DNA from: Cupriavidus cauae
GTDB taxonomy: Bacteria > Pseudomonadota > Gammaproteobacteria > Burkholderiales > Burkholderiaceae
Assembly: GCF_008632125.1 (NCBI RefSeq)
Contig: NZ_VWRN01000073.1
Span: 33,256-97,255 of the forward strand
DNA length: 64,000 nt
Reading direction: 5' to 3'
The notes below the pieces were generated by a model. The model saw nothing but the letters and a program-made list of their open reading frames with translations, did no database searches and was not told the origin of the DNA. Both the position numbers and the translations under genes were made by a program. How positions within the stretch are numbered: the stretch's first letter is position 1; every line of letters begins with the position of its first letter. This document shows positions 43,247-52,236 of this stretch, in pieces.

Positions 43247-43525
43247 ATGAAGACGATTCACACTGCCCTGATTGCTGCTGCCCTCACGATTGCTGCCGCC
43301 GGCTCCGCCATCGCTGCTACCCCTGATGGCCAGATCCACCGTCCCCGCGACCCCTACACCGACGGCGGACGCGCCGCAGTCAACGACATTTACGCCGGCG
43401 GTGCACGCATCGACAAGCGCGACGTGTTCACCGACGGCGCACGCCTCGGCCAGCGTGACGTATTTACCGACGGCTCGCGTATTGGGCCGCGTGATGTGTT
43501 CACCGATGGCGCACGCGGAATTTGA
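43247..43525 (+). CDS. Secreted DVFTDGAR-repeat protein (CzcJ-like?)
   Basis: A 92-aa protein with signal peptide MKTIHTALIAAALTIAAAGSAIA. The mature part is built from near-identical units: DPYTDGGRAA, NDIYAGGARIDK, RDVFTDGARLGQ, RDVFTDGSRIGP, RDVFTDGARGI. Units are about 12 residues with Asp/Thr-Asp-Gly loops that could bind divalent cations. Its place beside czcE suggests it corresponds to the czcJ gene reported in C. metallidurans; this is from memory and unconfirmed. It is flanked by its own GTAAT promoter and a strong terminator. Confidence 0.75.
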   Translation: MKTIHTALIAAALTIAAAGSAIAATPDGQIHRPRDPYTDGGRAAVNDIYAGGARIDKRDVFTDGARLGQRDVFTDGSRIGPRDVFTDGARGI

Positions 43526-43633
43526 CGCAAGCCGTCCCTGAAACTCAGACCGACCTCTGTGGGGGAGCCAGGCACCCGTCAGTTGCTTGGCTCTTGGTGC
43601 TCTTTCGCTTTATCCCGATGGCGAAAGCTTCCG

Positions 43634-43666
43634 AAGCTTGCCCTCCCCGGAGGGCAAGCTTTTTTT
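43634..43666 (+). terminator. Strong Rho-independent terminator
   Basis: A 13-bp perfect stem AAGCTTGCCCTCC/GGAGGGCAAGCTT with a 2-base loop and a run of seven T, 108 bp after the repeat-peptide stop. Confidence 0.88.
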
Positions 43667-43777
43667 CCCTCCATCGGCGTCAATCCGGTGCCGTTCATGA
43701 TGCGGTGGCGCGTGCTACAACTTCCCATCGCCTCGTGTATTGCTAAGCGGCAGAACCGACGCCAATGACGATGAAAA

Positions 43778-43800
43778 AGGCCCCGCATTGTGCGGGGCCT
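43778..43800 (-). terminator. Terminator downstream of czcE
   Basis: Stem AGGCCCCGCA/TGCGGGGCCT with loop ttg. On the minus strand it is followed by a T run (plus-strand aaaaa at 43774-43778). It closes the czc transcript arriving from the right. Confidence 0.85.
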
Positions 43801-43823
43801 GTAGTTCACCGGTTCAGCAACGT

Positions 43824-44219
43824 TCAGCCACCTGTGAAGAGGTCGCTTCTATCAATATAGACGCGCACGCCAGCGCTACCCGGCAGATCCGGCATCAACA
43901 AGCCAAGGTCCACACTCGTATCCCTGACCATCTGGGCGAAGGTCCATGCGACGATCTTCTCGCCGGCCCGAAACGCCACCGTCTCGCCAGAGTCCACGTT
44001 GACATACCGCATCCCTGGCTTCACGTCGATAATGCGACTGGCCTGAGATTGGCCGGCTGGATCGCCATACAAGGTCGCGTGACGCTTCGCCATCGCCTGC
44101 GCCGTCGCCGTCGACGCAGGCACGCCCGGTTTCAACCCGGTCATTTCCAAAGCATACGAAGCCGACATCCCACCCAACAGCAACGCCGCAAACAGCAAGG
44201 CGTGTTTCTTCGTTTTCAT
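43824..44219 (-). CDS. czcE: CzcE periplasmic metal-binding protein
   Basis: A 131-aa protein from the ATG at 44217-44219 (an in-frame ATG two codons upstream is also possible). Signal peptide MKTKKHALLFAALLLGGMSASYA, then the CzcE fold with YGDPAG, RYVNVDSGETVAFRAGEKIVAW split by the strand turn, and DRSDLFTGG at the end. CzcE is a small periplasmic dimer that binds copper and modulates czc induction. It has its own upstream GATTAC-N6-GTAATC motif (44299-44316), and lies last in the czc direction behind czcS. Confidence 0.9.
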   Translation of the reverse strand: MKTKKHALLFAALLLGGMSASYALEMTGLKPGVPASTATAQAMAKRHATLYGDPAGQSQASRIIDVKPGMRYVNVDSGETVAFRAGEKIVAWTFAQMVRDTSVDLGLLMPDLPGSAGVRVYIDRSDLFTGG

Positions 44220-44298
44220 AGTCATCTCCTTTCTAGAGACTTCGTTGATCTATGAAAACGAGTGTATAAATTGTACGCATGCTGCAGCCTTGCCCGGC

Positions 44299-44316
44299 GA
44301 TTACAAATAGGTAATC
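44299..44316. promoter_or_regulatory. GATTAC-N6-GTAATC motif upstream of czcE
   Basis: A perfect inverted pair between the czcS stop and the czcE start, of the same form as at 27804-27821 and 29209-29224. It is a probable response-regulator site for a separate czcE promoter; a TACAAT-like -10 lies nearer the gene (minus strand, about 44271-44276). Confidence 0.5.
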
Positions 44317-44333
44317 GGGCTCATTGCACCACT

Positions 44334-45764
44334 CTACCCAACGACTGGTCGGTCCTGACTCGGCCTACCCACCGAAACCCGCGCTGAGGCTTCAGCACCG
44401 TTGAGCGGGAAGCGCAATGTAAAGCGTGTCTTCCCATCCAAGCCGCTCACGGCTGACGCGTCGCCGCCATGGAGCTCCATGATCGACAGGACGATGGCCA
44501 GGCCCAGCCCCGTGGACTGTGACGAGTTGGATCTCGCCCTATCCCCACGGAAGAACCGATCAAAGATGAGGGAAAGTTCCCGCTCCGGGATTGGGTCTCC
44601 AACGTTCGTGATGTCGATGCAACAATGTGCCGCTTCGCGGCGCACCACCAGATCTATCATCGAATTCGGCCACGCATGACGGACCGCATTTGACAGAACA
44701 TTGTTGATCGCACGCTGGAACAGAATGGCATCAGCGACCAGGGTGGCATCCCCGCTTACCCTGATTACGACGCTTCGCTCCTCTGCAAGCACCGAAAAGT
44801 AGGCGGACAACTTGCGAAGTTCTGCATTCAACTGGAGTTCCGTCAACTCGAGCGCCACATTGGCACTGTCAGCTCGCGCGAGGAACAACATCGCATCGAT
44901 CATCCTCGCAAGTCGCTGGTATTCGACCAGGCTTTCCTCCACCAAGGCGACATACTCGGGCCCGGTGCGGTCTCGTGACAAGGCGACCTCGGCATGTCCA
45001 ATGAGGTTGTTAAGCGGCGTGCGCAAATCATGGGCAAGATCGGCGGAGAACCGCGACAGCTTCTGATAACCATCCTCGAGGCGTTGCAGCATCGCATTGA
45101 ACGTAGAGGCGATATCACGCACTTCGGTGGGCTTGGGTGGCATGTCCACCCGGTAGCTCAGCCGTTCCACACTGATCCGGTTGATCTGCTTGATAAGTAC
45201 GTGCGCCGGCTCCAGCTCACGGCGCGTAATGGCCGCCCCCACCAGGGCCGTCAATATCACACCGACGGTGGTACCAAGCACGAGCGTCGTCCGGAATCGC
45301 GCAGTCACCTGCTTCCTGTCCTCGCCAGACTTCGCCACGAACACCGTCGCCCGCGTACCGTCTCGCCCCAACACCGCATCGGCGGACTGGAACATGAGCG
45401 ATGACTTTCCCGTGACCGCCGCTTGGTCAGTGCCTTCCAGCAATGCATCGTTGCCCGTGCGAAACAAAAGCCGGCCATCCAGCGCCGTGACGCGAACGAT
45501 GAGGTCCGAGTAACCTCGCACCAGATCATCGAAGCGATGCTGCGCCGCCGGGACGCCCTGCACCCCGTCCACCTCGCGCAAGAAATGCTCGACCTGTTCG
45601 AGTTTTCCCTTTACAACCTCATCGTCTCTGGCCTCGAGTTGCGCGGCGAGCGAGTAGTAAGCAAAGGCGCCCATGCTGGCCAGCGCGATAGACAGTACCA
45701 ATGCAAAGAAGAGCCCAAGCCGCCTCGTCAGTGACAGCGGGGTTATCGAAGTCCCGGGCCTCAT
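44334..45764 (-). CDS. czcS: CzcS heavy-metal sensor histidine kinase
   Basis: A 476-aa kinase from the ATG at 45762-45764, just after the czcR stop; an upstream in-frame ATG at 45797 would overlap czcR by 29 bp. It has TM1 about 12-34, a periplasmic sensor of about 140 residues, TM2 about 165-185 and HAMP. The HisKA box is SADLAHDLRTPLNNLIGHAE (His about 245), and ATPase motifs are NVLSNAVRHA and STGLGLAIVLSIMELH. It senses periplasmic Zn/Co/Cd and phosphorylates CzcR. It shares its layout with CopS at 25650, and the two could cross-talk. Confidence 0.92.
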   Translation of the reverse strand: MRPGTSITPLSLTRRLGLFFALVLSIALASMGAFAYYSLAAQLEARDDEVVKGKLEQVEHFLREVDGVQGVPAAQHRFDDLVRGYSDLIVRVTALDGRLLFRTGNDALLEGTDQAAVTGKSSLMFQSADAVLGRDGTRATVFVAKSGEDRKQVTARFRTTLVLGTTVGVILTALVGAAITRRELEPAHVLIKQINRISVERLSYRVDMPPKPTEVRDIASTFNAMLQRLEDGYQKLSRFSADLAHDLRTPLNNLIGHAEVALSRDRTGPEYVALVEESLVEYQRLARMIDAMLFLARADSANVALELTELQLNAELRKLSAYFSVLAEERSVVIRVSGDATLVADAILFQRAINNVLSNAVRHAWPNSMIDLVVRREAAHCCIDITNVGDPIPERELSLIFDRFFRGDRARSNSSQSTGLGLAIVLSIMELHGGDASAVSGLDGKTRFTLRFPLNGAEASARVSVGRPSQDRPVVG

Positions 45765-45768
45765 TCCG

Positions 45769-46446
45769 TCACCGGCCGCGCTCTGGGTCGAGGACATAGC
45801 CCATTCCCCGTACGGTATGGATCAGCTTTTGATCGAAGGGATCATCCACCTTGGATCTCAGGCGCCGGATCGCGACGTCAACGACATTGGTATCCGTGTC
45901 GAAGTTGACGTCCCAGACCTGGGACGCGATCGTGGTTCGCGACAGCACCTCCCCTCTCCGGCGCATGAGCAGGTGCAACAGCGAGAACTCCTGATTCGTC
46001 AATTCAATGCGGGTAGTTCCCCGGAATACCCGCCTTCCAAGCACGTCGATGTCCAGATCGGCAATGCGCAATCGCTCGGACTCCTTCGAGGTGCTTTGGC
46101 GCAAGCAACGCCGGATACGGGCAAGGAGCTCGGCAAAGGCGAAGGGCTTGACCAGGTAATCGTCTGCCCCCAACTCGAAGCCTCTGACACGATCCGCCAC
46201 ATCATCCAGCGCCGTCAGAAACAGTACGGGTGTCTCGGACTTGGATCGAATGGACTTGATGACCGTCCACCCGTCCATACCTGGCAGCATGACGTCCAGG
46301 ATGATGACGTCGTAGTCGGTCTCTTCCGCCATGTGGAGCCCATCGCCACCATTGTTCGCGATGTCGACCACGAAACCCGACTCCGACAATCCCTTCTGCA
46401 AATACTCCGCAGTACGCGGTTCGTCTTCTACAACAAGTACCCGCAC
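45769..46446 (-). CDS. czcR: CzcR response regulator (GTG start)
   Basis: A 225-aa OmpR-class regulator starting at GTG (46444-46446) behind the Shine-Dalgarno ggagg. The receiver has EDE at 7-9, phospho-acceptor Asp51 (VIILDVMLPGMDGW) and GADDYLVKPFAFAELL. The winged helix includes RIELTNQEFSLLHLLMRRRGE and TNVVDVAIRRLRSKVDDPF. It lies directly after czcD with no gap, so it is part of the czc transcript. It is the natural candidate to bind the GTAAT-N6-GTAAT boxes seen in the island. Confidence 0.95.
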   Translation of the reverse strand: MRVLVVEDEPRTAEYLQKGLSESGFVVDIANNGGDGLHMAEETDYDVIILDVMLPGMDGWTVIKSIRSKSETPVLFLTALDDVADRVRGFELGADDYLVKPFAFAELLARIRRCLRQSTSKESERLRIADLDIDVLGRRVFRGTTRIELTNQEFSLLHLLMRRRGEVLSRTTIASQVWDVNFDTDTNVVDVAIRRLRSKVDDPFDQKLIHTVRGMGYVLDPERGR

Positions 46447-46447
46447 C

Positions 46448-47398
46448 TTAGTTTCCTCCTGCAGCAAGCGACTTCGATCCGACCAGTGCTGGCGATGCAT
46501 TGAAATGCTGAGCTGCATCCGCTTGTTCGCATGGTGCCAGTTCGAACTGAATGGTCACGTGCGTGATATCGAATTTGTCAGCCAGCATCTGCTTCAATTC
46601 CGGTAGCACTTCCATTTCCGGGTTGACGGCCGTGTCATTCACGACATGAACCGTCAAGCTCGCCTTGCCGCTGGTAAGTGCCCAGATGTGGAGGTCATGG
46701 AAGCTTTTTACCCCGGGCGTCGCCAGAATTTGCTTCTCAACCTCTGCCAGATCCACGTCATCGGGTACGCCTTCGAGCAGCACATTCAGGCTCGACTTCA
46801 GCAGGATCCAAGTGCGAGGCAGTACCCAGAGGCCGATCAGCACCGCAATGGCGGAGTCGACCCACGCCCAGCCCGTGAAGCGGATGATGATCGCATCGGC
46901 GATGACGCCAACCGACCCGAGCAGATCGCTCCAGACTTCCAGATAAGCACCCTTCACGTTCAGGCTGCTGCTTTGCCCGGAGGACAGCATGCGCATGCTG
47001 ATGAGATTGATGATCAGGCCCAGCACAGCCACGACGAACATGCCGGTTGACTCAATCTGAGGTGGCGATTTCAGCCGCAGGTAGGCTTCGTACAGGATGT
47101 AGATAGCCACACCGAACAGCAGCAATGCGTTAAAGGCCGCGGCAAGAATCTCAAAACGGTAGTAGCCAAATGTCCGCTTCTTGTCCGCGGGTCGCTTGGC
47201 GATCGCAATAGCAGCCAGTGCGATGGCCAGTGCGACGGTGTCCGTGAGCATGTGCGCGGCGTCGGAGATCAACGCCAGGCTCTTCGTCATGACACCACCG
47301 ACCACTTCGGCAATCAGGAACGTACCGGTCAGCGCAAGGGCGATCTTGAGCGATCGCTCGTTGCCACCGGGATGGTCGTGTGAGTGACCTGCGCCCAT
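46448..47398 (-). CDS. czcD: CzcD cation diffusion facilitator
   Basis: A 316-aa inner-membrane Zn/Co/Cd-H+ antiporter of the CDF family. The N-terminus is His-rich (GAGHSHDHPGG), followed by six TM helices. The metal site pairs HxxxD of TM2 (SDAAHMLTDTVAL) and TM5 (SDLLGSVGVIADAIIIRFTGW in two blocks). The cytosolic C-terminal domain (ATPGVKSFHDLHIWALTSGK) binds metal and dimerises. It exports cytosolic cations to the periplasm and tempers czc induction. A hairpin terminator lies between czcA and this gene. Confidence 0.95.
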   Translation of the reverse strand: MGAGHSHDHPGGNERSLKIALALTGTFLIAEVVGGVMTKSLALISDAAHMLTDTVALAIALAAIAIAKRPADKKRTFGYYRFEILAAAFNALLLFGVAIYILYEAYLRLKSPPQIESTGMFVVAVLGLIINLISMRMLSSGQSSSLNVKGAYLEVWSDLLGSVGVIADAIIIRFTGWAWVDSAIAVLIGLWVLPRTWILLKSSLNVLLEGVPDDVDLAEVEKQILATPGVKSFHDLHIWALTSGKASLTVHVVNDTAVNPEMEVLPELKQMLADKFDITHVTIQFELAPCEQADAAQHFNASPALVGSKSLAAGGN

Positions 47399-47410
47399 AG
47401 AAACTCCTAT

Positions 47411-47439
47411 AAAAATTGGGCGGTACGATGACCGCCCAA
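47411..47439 (-). terminator. Hairpin terminator/attenuator between czcA and czcD
   Basis: 9-bp stem TTGGGCGGT/ACCGCCCAA with a 6-base loop. On the minus strand it is followed by five T. It lies in the 50-bp gap after czcA and would lower or separate expression of czcDRS relative to czcCBA. Confidence 0.85.
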
Positions 47440-47448
47440 GGATTTACG

Positions 47449-50400
47449 TCATGCAGGCTGGCGGCCTTGATCCGGTTGATGCGTCTGAGTGACTGGCTCG
47501 CGAGTATCTTCCGCGTCCTCATCCTTGCGGTGAGCAAGTCGATAGAGCACCGGCAACACCAGTAGGGTCAGCGCCGTGGACGACAAGATGCCACCGATTA
47601 CCACCGTTGCGAGGGGACGTTGCACCTCAGCGCCCGTACCGGTGGCGATGGCCATCGGCACGAAACCCAGGGATGCCACCAGGGCCGTCATCAGCACCGG
47701 ACGCAGTCGCGTCAGGGCGCCAACTCGGACCGCGCTGTCGAGGGAATGCCCTTCTTCGCGCAGCGATCGGATAAACGACAGCATCACCAGACCATTGAGC
47801 ACCGCCACCCCGCACAGCGCGATGAAGCCCACCGCTGCAGTAATGGACATCGGAATGCCGCGTATCCACAGGGCAAGAATCCCGCCAGTCAGCGCAAAGG
47901 GAATGCCCGTGAAGACTAGCAAGCCATCCTTGATGTTGTTGAACATCGCAAACAACAGTACGAAGACCAGCAACAGCGCCACCGGCACTACCACCTGCAG
48001 GCGGGTGGTGGCGGACTGCAGTTGCTCAAAGGTGCCACCCCATGTCATCCAGTAGCCAGCCGGGATCTTGACCTGGCTTTGGATAGCCGCTTCCGCCTCG
48101 GGCACGAATGAACCAATATCACGTCCACGAACGTTGGCACTGATCACGATGCGGCGCTTGCCGTTCTCGCGCGAGATCTGGTTCGGGCCGGGCGCCATTT
48201 CCAGCGTCGCCACCTCGCTCAATGGGATAAACGTCGTTCTCGCGTCCACTCCTTTTGGCAACGGAATCGGCAATCGGCGCAGAGCCTCGACCTCGCCGCG
48301 CACAGCTTCGGGCAGGCGGACCACGATATCGAAACGACGATCGCCCTGGAAGAAGGTTCCGGAATCACGGCCTCCGACGCCCGTTGCCACCGCGTCTTGC
48401 ACGTCGCTCATGTTAAGCCCGTATCGCGCCGCCTTCTCCCGATCGATCTTGACCGTCAGCATCGGCAAGCCGGTGGTCTGTTCTACCTTCACCTCCTGCG
48501 CGCCGGGGATGCCCTGCAGCACGGCCGATACCTTCTTCGCCGTCTCGCTGAGCACGTTGTTGTCATCGCCGAAGATCTTGACTGCGACGTCCGAGCGGAC
48601 CCCGGAGATCAGCTCGTTGAACCGCAGCTGGATCGGTTGGGAGAACTCGTAGTTGTTCCCGGGGATCTTGCCGGCTTCCTCCTGGATGGCGGACAGCAGT
48701 TCGGCATGTGTTTTCTTCGGCTCTGGCCAATCCTTCTCAGGCTTGAGCATGATGTAGCCATCCGAAATATTCGGCGGCATCGGATCGGATGCAATCTCCG
48801 CCGTACCTGTCCGCGCAAACACGCGCTCGATTTCGGGGAATTTTGCCTTGAGGGTCGTCTCGATCGTCTTCTGCATCTCCACGGACTGCGACAGGCTCGT
48901 GCCAGGAATGCGCAGCGCCTGGATGGCAATGTCGCCTTCGTTCAGATTGGGGATGAACTCGCTGCCCAGGCGGGCCGCAATGGCCACGCACAGAACAATT
49001 GACACCGCGGCAAACGTCAATACAACGGCCGTGTTCGCGAGCGACTTTTCCAGCAGCGGCTCGTAGCGACGCTTCGCCCAGAGCATGAGACGATTTTCTT
49101 TCTCGGCCACCCGTTCGCCGATGAACAAGGCGACCGCAGCCGGAACGAACGTCACGGACAGAATCATCGCGCCCAGCAGCGCCAGGACGACCGTGAACGC
49201 CATCGGGTGGAACATCTTGCCTTCCACCCCCGTCAGCGCAAAGATCGGCAGGTAGACGATCATAATGATGAGCTGACCGAAGATCAGTGGGCGACGCGCC
49301 TCCTTCGCTGCGGCAAACACCTCATGGAACCGCTCGGAGCGCGTCAATGGCCGGCCATGGTGTTCCTGCGCATGCGCCAGTCGCCTCACACAGTTTTCGA
49401 CAATCACCACCGCGCCATCGATGATGATGCCGAAGTCGAGCGCGCCCAAGCTCATCAGGTTCGCACTGATCTTGTAGTTCACCATCCCCGTGAAGGTGAA
49501 CAACATCGCCAGCGGAATGATCGTCGCGGTAATCAGCGCCGCGCGGATGTTACCCAGGAAAAGGAACAGAATTACGATGACGAGCACCGCGCCTTCAAGA
49601 AGGTTCTTCTTGACGGTCGCAATGGCCTTGTCGACCAGACGTGTCCGGTCGTATACCGTTACGATCTTCACACCTTCCGGCATCGTACGGTTAATGGAAG
49701 CGACCTTTTCATCGACCGCTTTTGACACAGCCCGGCTGTTTTCGCCGATGAGCATGAATACCGTGCCCAGCACAACTTCCTTGCCATTCTCGGTTGCCGC
49801 ACCGGTACGCAGTTCCTTGCCAATCTCCACATCCCCGATGTCGCGAATGCGGATCGGCTGCCCCTGCGCTGTACCGACAATAATGTTGCGGATGTCGTCT
49901 TCGGACGCAACCTGACCCGGCGCACGAACCAGATACTGCTCGCCCCTACGCTCGATGTAGCCCGCACCCACGTTGTCGTTGTTCTTGTTCAGCGCATTGA
50001 CGACGTCGGTCAGCGTCAGCCCGTACGACGCTAGCCGTTCAAGACTCGGCGCGACCAGGTACTGCTTGTTGAAACCACCGATAGTATTGATCTCGGTGAC
50101 ACCGGGCACGTTACGCAGTTGCGGCCGTACCACCCAATCCTGGATTTCGCGCAAATCTGTCGGCGTATAGGCAGTCCCGTCAGCTTTGCGAGCACCCTCT
50201 TCGGCTTCAACGGTCCATAGATAGATCTCCCCGAGGCCGGTCGAAATAGGCCCCATCGCCGGCACAACGCCTTCAGGCAGATTGTCCTTGGCTTCCTGGA
50301 TGCGCTGGTTGACGAGTTGGCGCGCGAAATAGACGTCCGTGCCATCCTTGAAGATGACCGTCACCTGCGACAAGCCATAGCGGGACAGGGAACGCGTCTG

Positions 50401-50640
50401 TTCGAGTCCCGGCAGGCCGGCCATCACGACCTCGATCGGATACGTAACACGCTGTTCGGTTTCGAGCGGTGAATAGCCTGGTGCCGAGGTATTGACCTGA
50501 ACCTGAACGTTGGTAATGTCAGGGACCGCGTCGATCGGTAGTCGGTTGTAGCTGAAAATCCCTAACCCGGCCATTCCAAACACGGCGAGCAGGACCAGCC
50601 ATCGCTGCTGGATGGCGAAACTAATGATACGTTCAAACAT
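47449..50640 (-). CDS. czcA: CzcA RND-type heavy-metal efflux pump
   Basis: A 1063-aa inner-membrane RND transporter, the length of the classical CzcA; the ATG at 50638-50640 (MFERIISFAIQQRW) is preferred over an upstream ATG. It has 12 TM helices and two large periplasmic loops. The proton-relay block LGALDFGIIIDGAVVIVEN in TM4 has the two Asp and one Glu that define the heavy-metal-efflux subfamily. It exchanges protons for periplasmic Zn2+, Co2+ and Cd2+ and passes them through CzcB and CzcC. The spacing to czcB is 16 bp. Confidence 0.97.
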   Translation of the reverse strand: MFERIISFAIQQRWLVLLAVFGMAGLGIFSYNRLPIDAVPDITNVQVQVNTSAPGYSPLETEQRVTYPIEVVMAGLPGLEQTRSLSRYGLSQVTVIFKDGTDVYFARQLVNQRIQEAKDNLPEGVVPAMGPISTGLGEIYLWTVEAEEGARKADGTAYTPTDLREIQDWVVRPQLRNVPGVTEINTIGGFNKQYLVAPSLERLASYGLTLTDVVNALNKNNDNVGAGYIERRGEQYLVRAPGQVASEDDIRNIIVGTAQGQPIRIRDIGDVEIGKELRTGAATENGKEVVLGTVFMLIGENSRAVSKAVDEKVASINRTMPEGVKIVTVYDRTRLVDKAIATVKKNLLEGAVLVIVILFLFLGNIRAALITATIIPLAMLFTFTGMVNYKISANLMSLGALDFGIIIDGAVVIVENCVRRLAHAQEHHGRPLTRSERFHEVFAAAKEARRPLIFGQLIIMIVYLPIFALTGVEGKMFHPMAFTVVLALLGAMILSVTFVPAAVALFIGERVAEKENRLMLWAKRRYEPLLEKSLANTAVVLTFAAVSIVLCVAIAARLGSEFIPNLNEGDIAIQALRIPGTSLSQSVEMQKTIETTLKAKFPEIERVFARTGTAEIASDPMPPNISDGYIMLKPEKDWPEPKKTHAELLSAIQEEAGKIPGNNYEFSQPIQLRFNELISGVRSDVAVKIFGDDNNVLSETAKKVSAVLQGIPGAQEVKVEQTTGLPMLTVKIDREKAARYGLNMSDVQDAVATGVGGRDSGTFFQGDRRFDIVVRLPEAVRGEVEALRRLPIPLPKGVDARTTFIPLSEVATLEMAPGPNQISRENGKRRIVISANVRGRDIGSFVPEAEAAIQSQVKIPAGYWMTWGGTFEQLQSATTRLQVVVPVALLLVFVLLFAMFNNIKDGLLVFTGIPFALTGGILALWIRGIPMSITAAVGFIALCGVAVLNGLVMLSFIRSLREEGHSLDSAVRVGALTRLRPVLMTALVASLGFVPMAIATGTGAEVQRPLATVVIGGILSSTALTLLVLPVLYRLAHRKDEDAEDTREPVTQTHQPDQGRQPA

Positions 50641-50656
50641 TGCTGTTTCCCCCGTA

Positions 50657-52219
50657 TCAATGGCCGTGTTCGGCGCTGGATTTGCCAAGTTCGGCCTTCA
50701 GAACAAAACTGTTGGCGGCGGCGTAACGTGCGCCCGGCTTCAGGCCCTCGACAATCTCGATGACCTTGCCGTTTGTCCGGCCGACCTTCACCGGCTGCGG
50801 CACGAATCCACCTTGAACCGCGACAAAGACTACGCTCTCGCCATTGACGTCCTGGACGGCCTCGGTCTTCACCGCAACGGGCACCTCGACATCAGCACCG
50901 AATACGTCGACCGTGACGAAGAGACCCGGTCGCCAAGCCATCTGTGGATTGGTCAATGTTACGCGGGCCTTCGCCGTCCGCGTCTGCTCGCCCAGCAGCG
51001 AACCCACGTATGAAACGGTGCCATCTGCCTTCACATCGGACGATGCCGAATTGATCGACGCCTTTTCGCCGATGCGCACCCGCTCGACATCCTTGGCAGA
51101 CACCACGAACTCGGCCCAGACGGACGACAGATCCGACAGCGTGAACACGTTGGCGTTGTCCGCCACCGCTTCCCCAAGCGAGATATGCTTTTCAACGATC
51201 ATGCCGTCGAACGGTGCGCGCAGCTCGTAGCGATTGAGTGCCGTCGAGCTGTTGCTGGCGCCAATGGCGGTCAGCTTCTGCTGCGCGTTCTGGACACTGA
51301 TCTGCGCTTCCTGCAGCGCGTTGCGGGCGCTCAGATAATCTTGCTCCGCAGAGATCTTCTGTTCCCAGAGCTTCTTCTCGCGGTCATAAGTGACACGCGC
51401 CAGATCCAGACGTTTCTGTGCTGCGAGCAGTTCGCTGCGCTGGTCAGAAAGTCCGGTGCTCGCGATGACCGCGAGAACCTGTCCCTTCTTAACCTGTTGC
51501 CCAATATTGGCCGGAACGCTCTCTACGACGCCAGCCAGTCGCGGCACCACGTGGGCTGTCTTGTCTTCGTTGAAACGGATTTCGCCGGGGAACTGGACGC
51601 CAGCCTGGACCTTTGCCGAGCCCGCGGTTTGAACCACTACCCCTGTCTTGGCCAGCTGGTCCGCTGTCAACTCAATCTTGCCTTCCTCTTTCGAGAGCCG
51701 CACGGCGAGTGGCGAAGACGAACCGGGCAAGGTCACATTTGCGGTCACGTCAAAGACATGGGGCTCGGCAACTGGCTGTTGGCTTTCCAGCGCGTCGCCA
51801 GACACCACGAACTTGAGCGCTTGAGACTCGCCCGTAGCCCGCACGAGCTGGCCTGTCGCTGCCACGCCATTTGCCACCGCCTTCCCAGACTTGCTAACCC
51901 AGAGCCGAATACGGGCCTCGCCCTTGGATTCGGCCGTGCCAATTTCGACGTCATAGCCATCACGCGAAAAGAGCGCGCCACCATTGGGGCCCTTCTTGAC
52001 CTCGTGATGCTCGCCGTCGCCGTGTGACTTGTCATCCTTGTGGTCGGCTTCCGCCGCCTGCTTGCCATGGTGCTCGGTGTCGCCATGCCCCTTGGATTCC
52101 GAGTGCCCACCCTGCTCTTCCGGCGCAGAGCGCCCGCTCAGCAGAACGCCACCAGTCGCGACGCCGCCCACCAGTACGATGGCCGCAATGGCAGCCTTTT
52201 GTTTGTTCGAAATAGCCAT
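50657..52219 (-). CDS. czcB: CzcB periplasmic adaptor (membrane fusion protein)
   Basis: 520 aa. The N-terminal anchor is KAAIAAIVLVGGVATGGVLLSG. A His-rich metal-binding stretch follows (HSESKGHGDTEHHGKQAAEADHK in two blocks, HGDGEHHEVKKGPNGG). Then come barrel-sandwich and alpha-hairpin domains (GQVLAVIASTGLSDQRSELLAAQKRLDLARVTYDREKKLWEQ in blocks; LRAPFDGMIVEKHISLGEAV). It bridges CzcA and CzcC. Of known CzcB features, the long His-rich N-terminal domain is kept. It ends 16 bp before czcA and starts 17 bp after czcC. Confidence 0.96.
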   Translation of the reverse strand: MAISNKQKAAIAAIVLVGGVATGGVLLSGRSAPEEQGGHSESKGHGDTEHHGKQAAEADHKDDKSHGDGEHHEVKKGPNGGALFSRDGYDVEIGTAESKGEARIRLWVSKSGKAVANGVAATGQLVRATGESQALKFVVSGDALESQQPVAEPHVFDVTANVTLPGSSSPLAVRLSKEEGKIELTADQLAKTGVVVQTAGSAKVQAGVQFPGEIRFNEDKTAHVVPRLAGVVESVPANIGQQVKKGQVLAVIASTGLSDQRSELLAAQKRLDLARVTYDREKKLWEQKISAEQDYLSARNALQEAQISVQNAQQKLTAIGASNSSTALNRYELRAPFDGMIVEKHISLGEAVADNANVFTLSDLSSVWAEFVVSAKDVERVRIGEKASINSASSDVKADGTVSYVGSLLGEQTRTAKARVTLTNPQMAWRPGLFVTVDVFGADVEVPVAVKTEAVQDVNGESVVFVAVQGGFVPQPVKVGRTNGKVIEIVEGLKPGARYAAANSFVLKAELGKSSAEHGH

Positions 52220-52236
52220 GTTTTATGAATCCCGTC

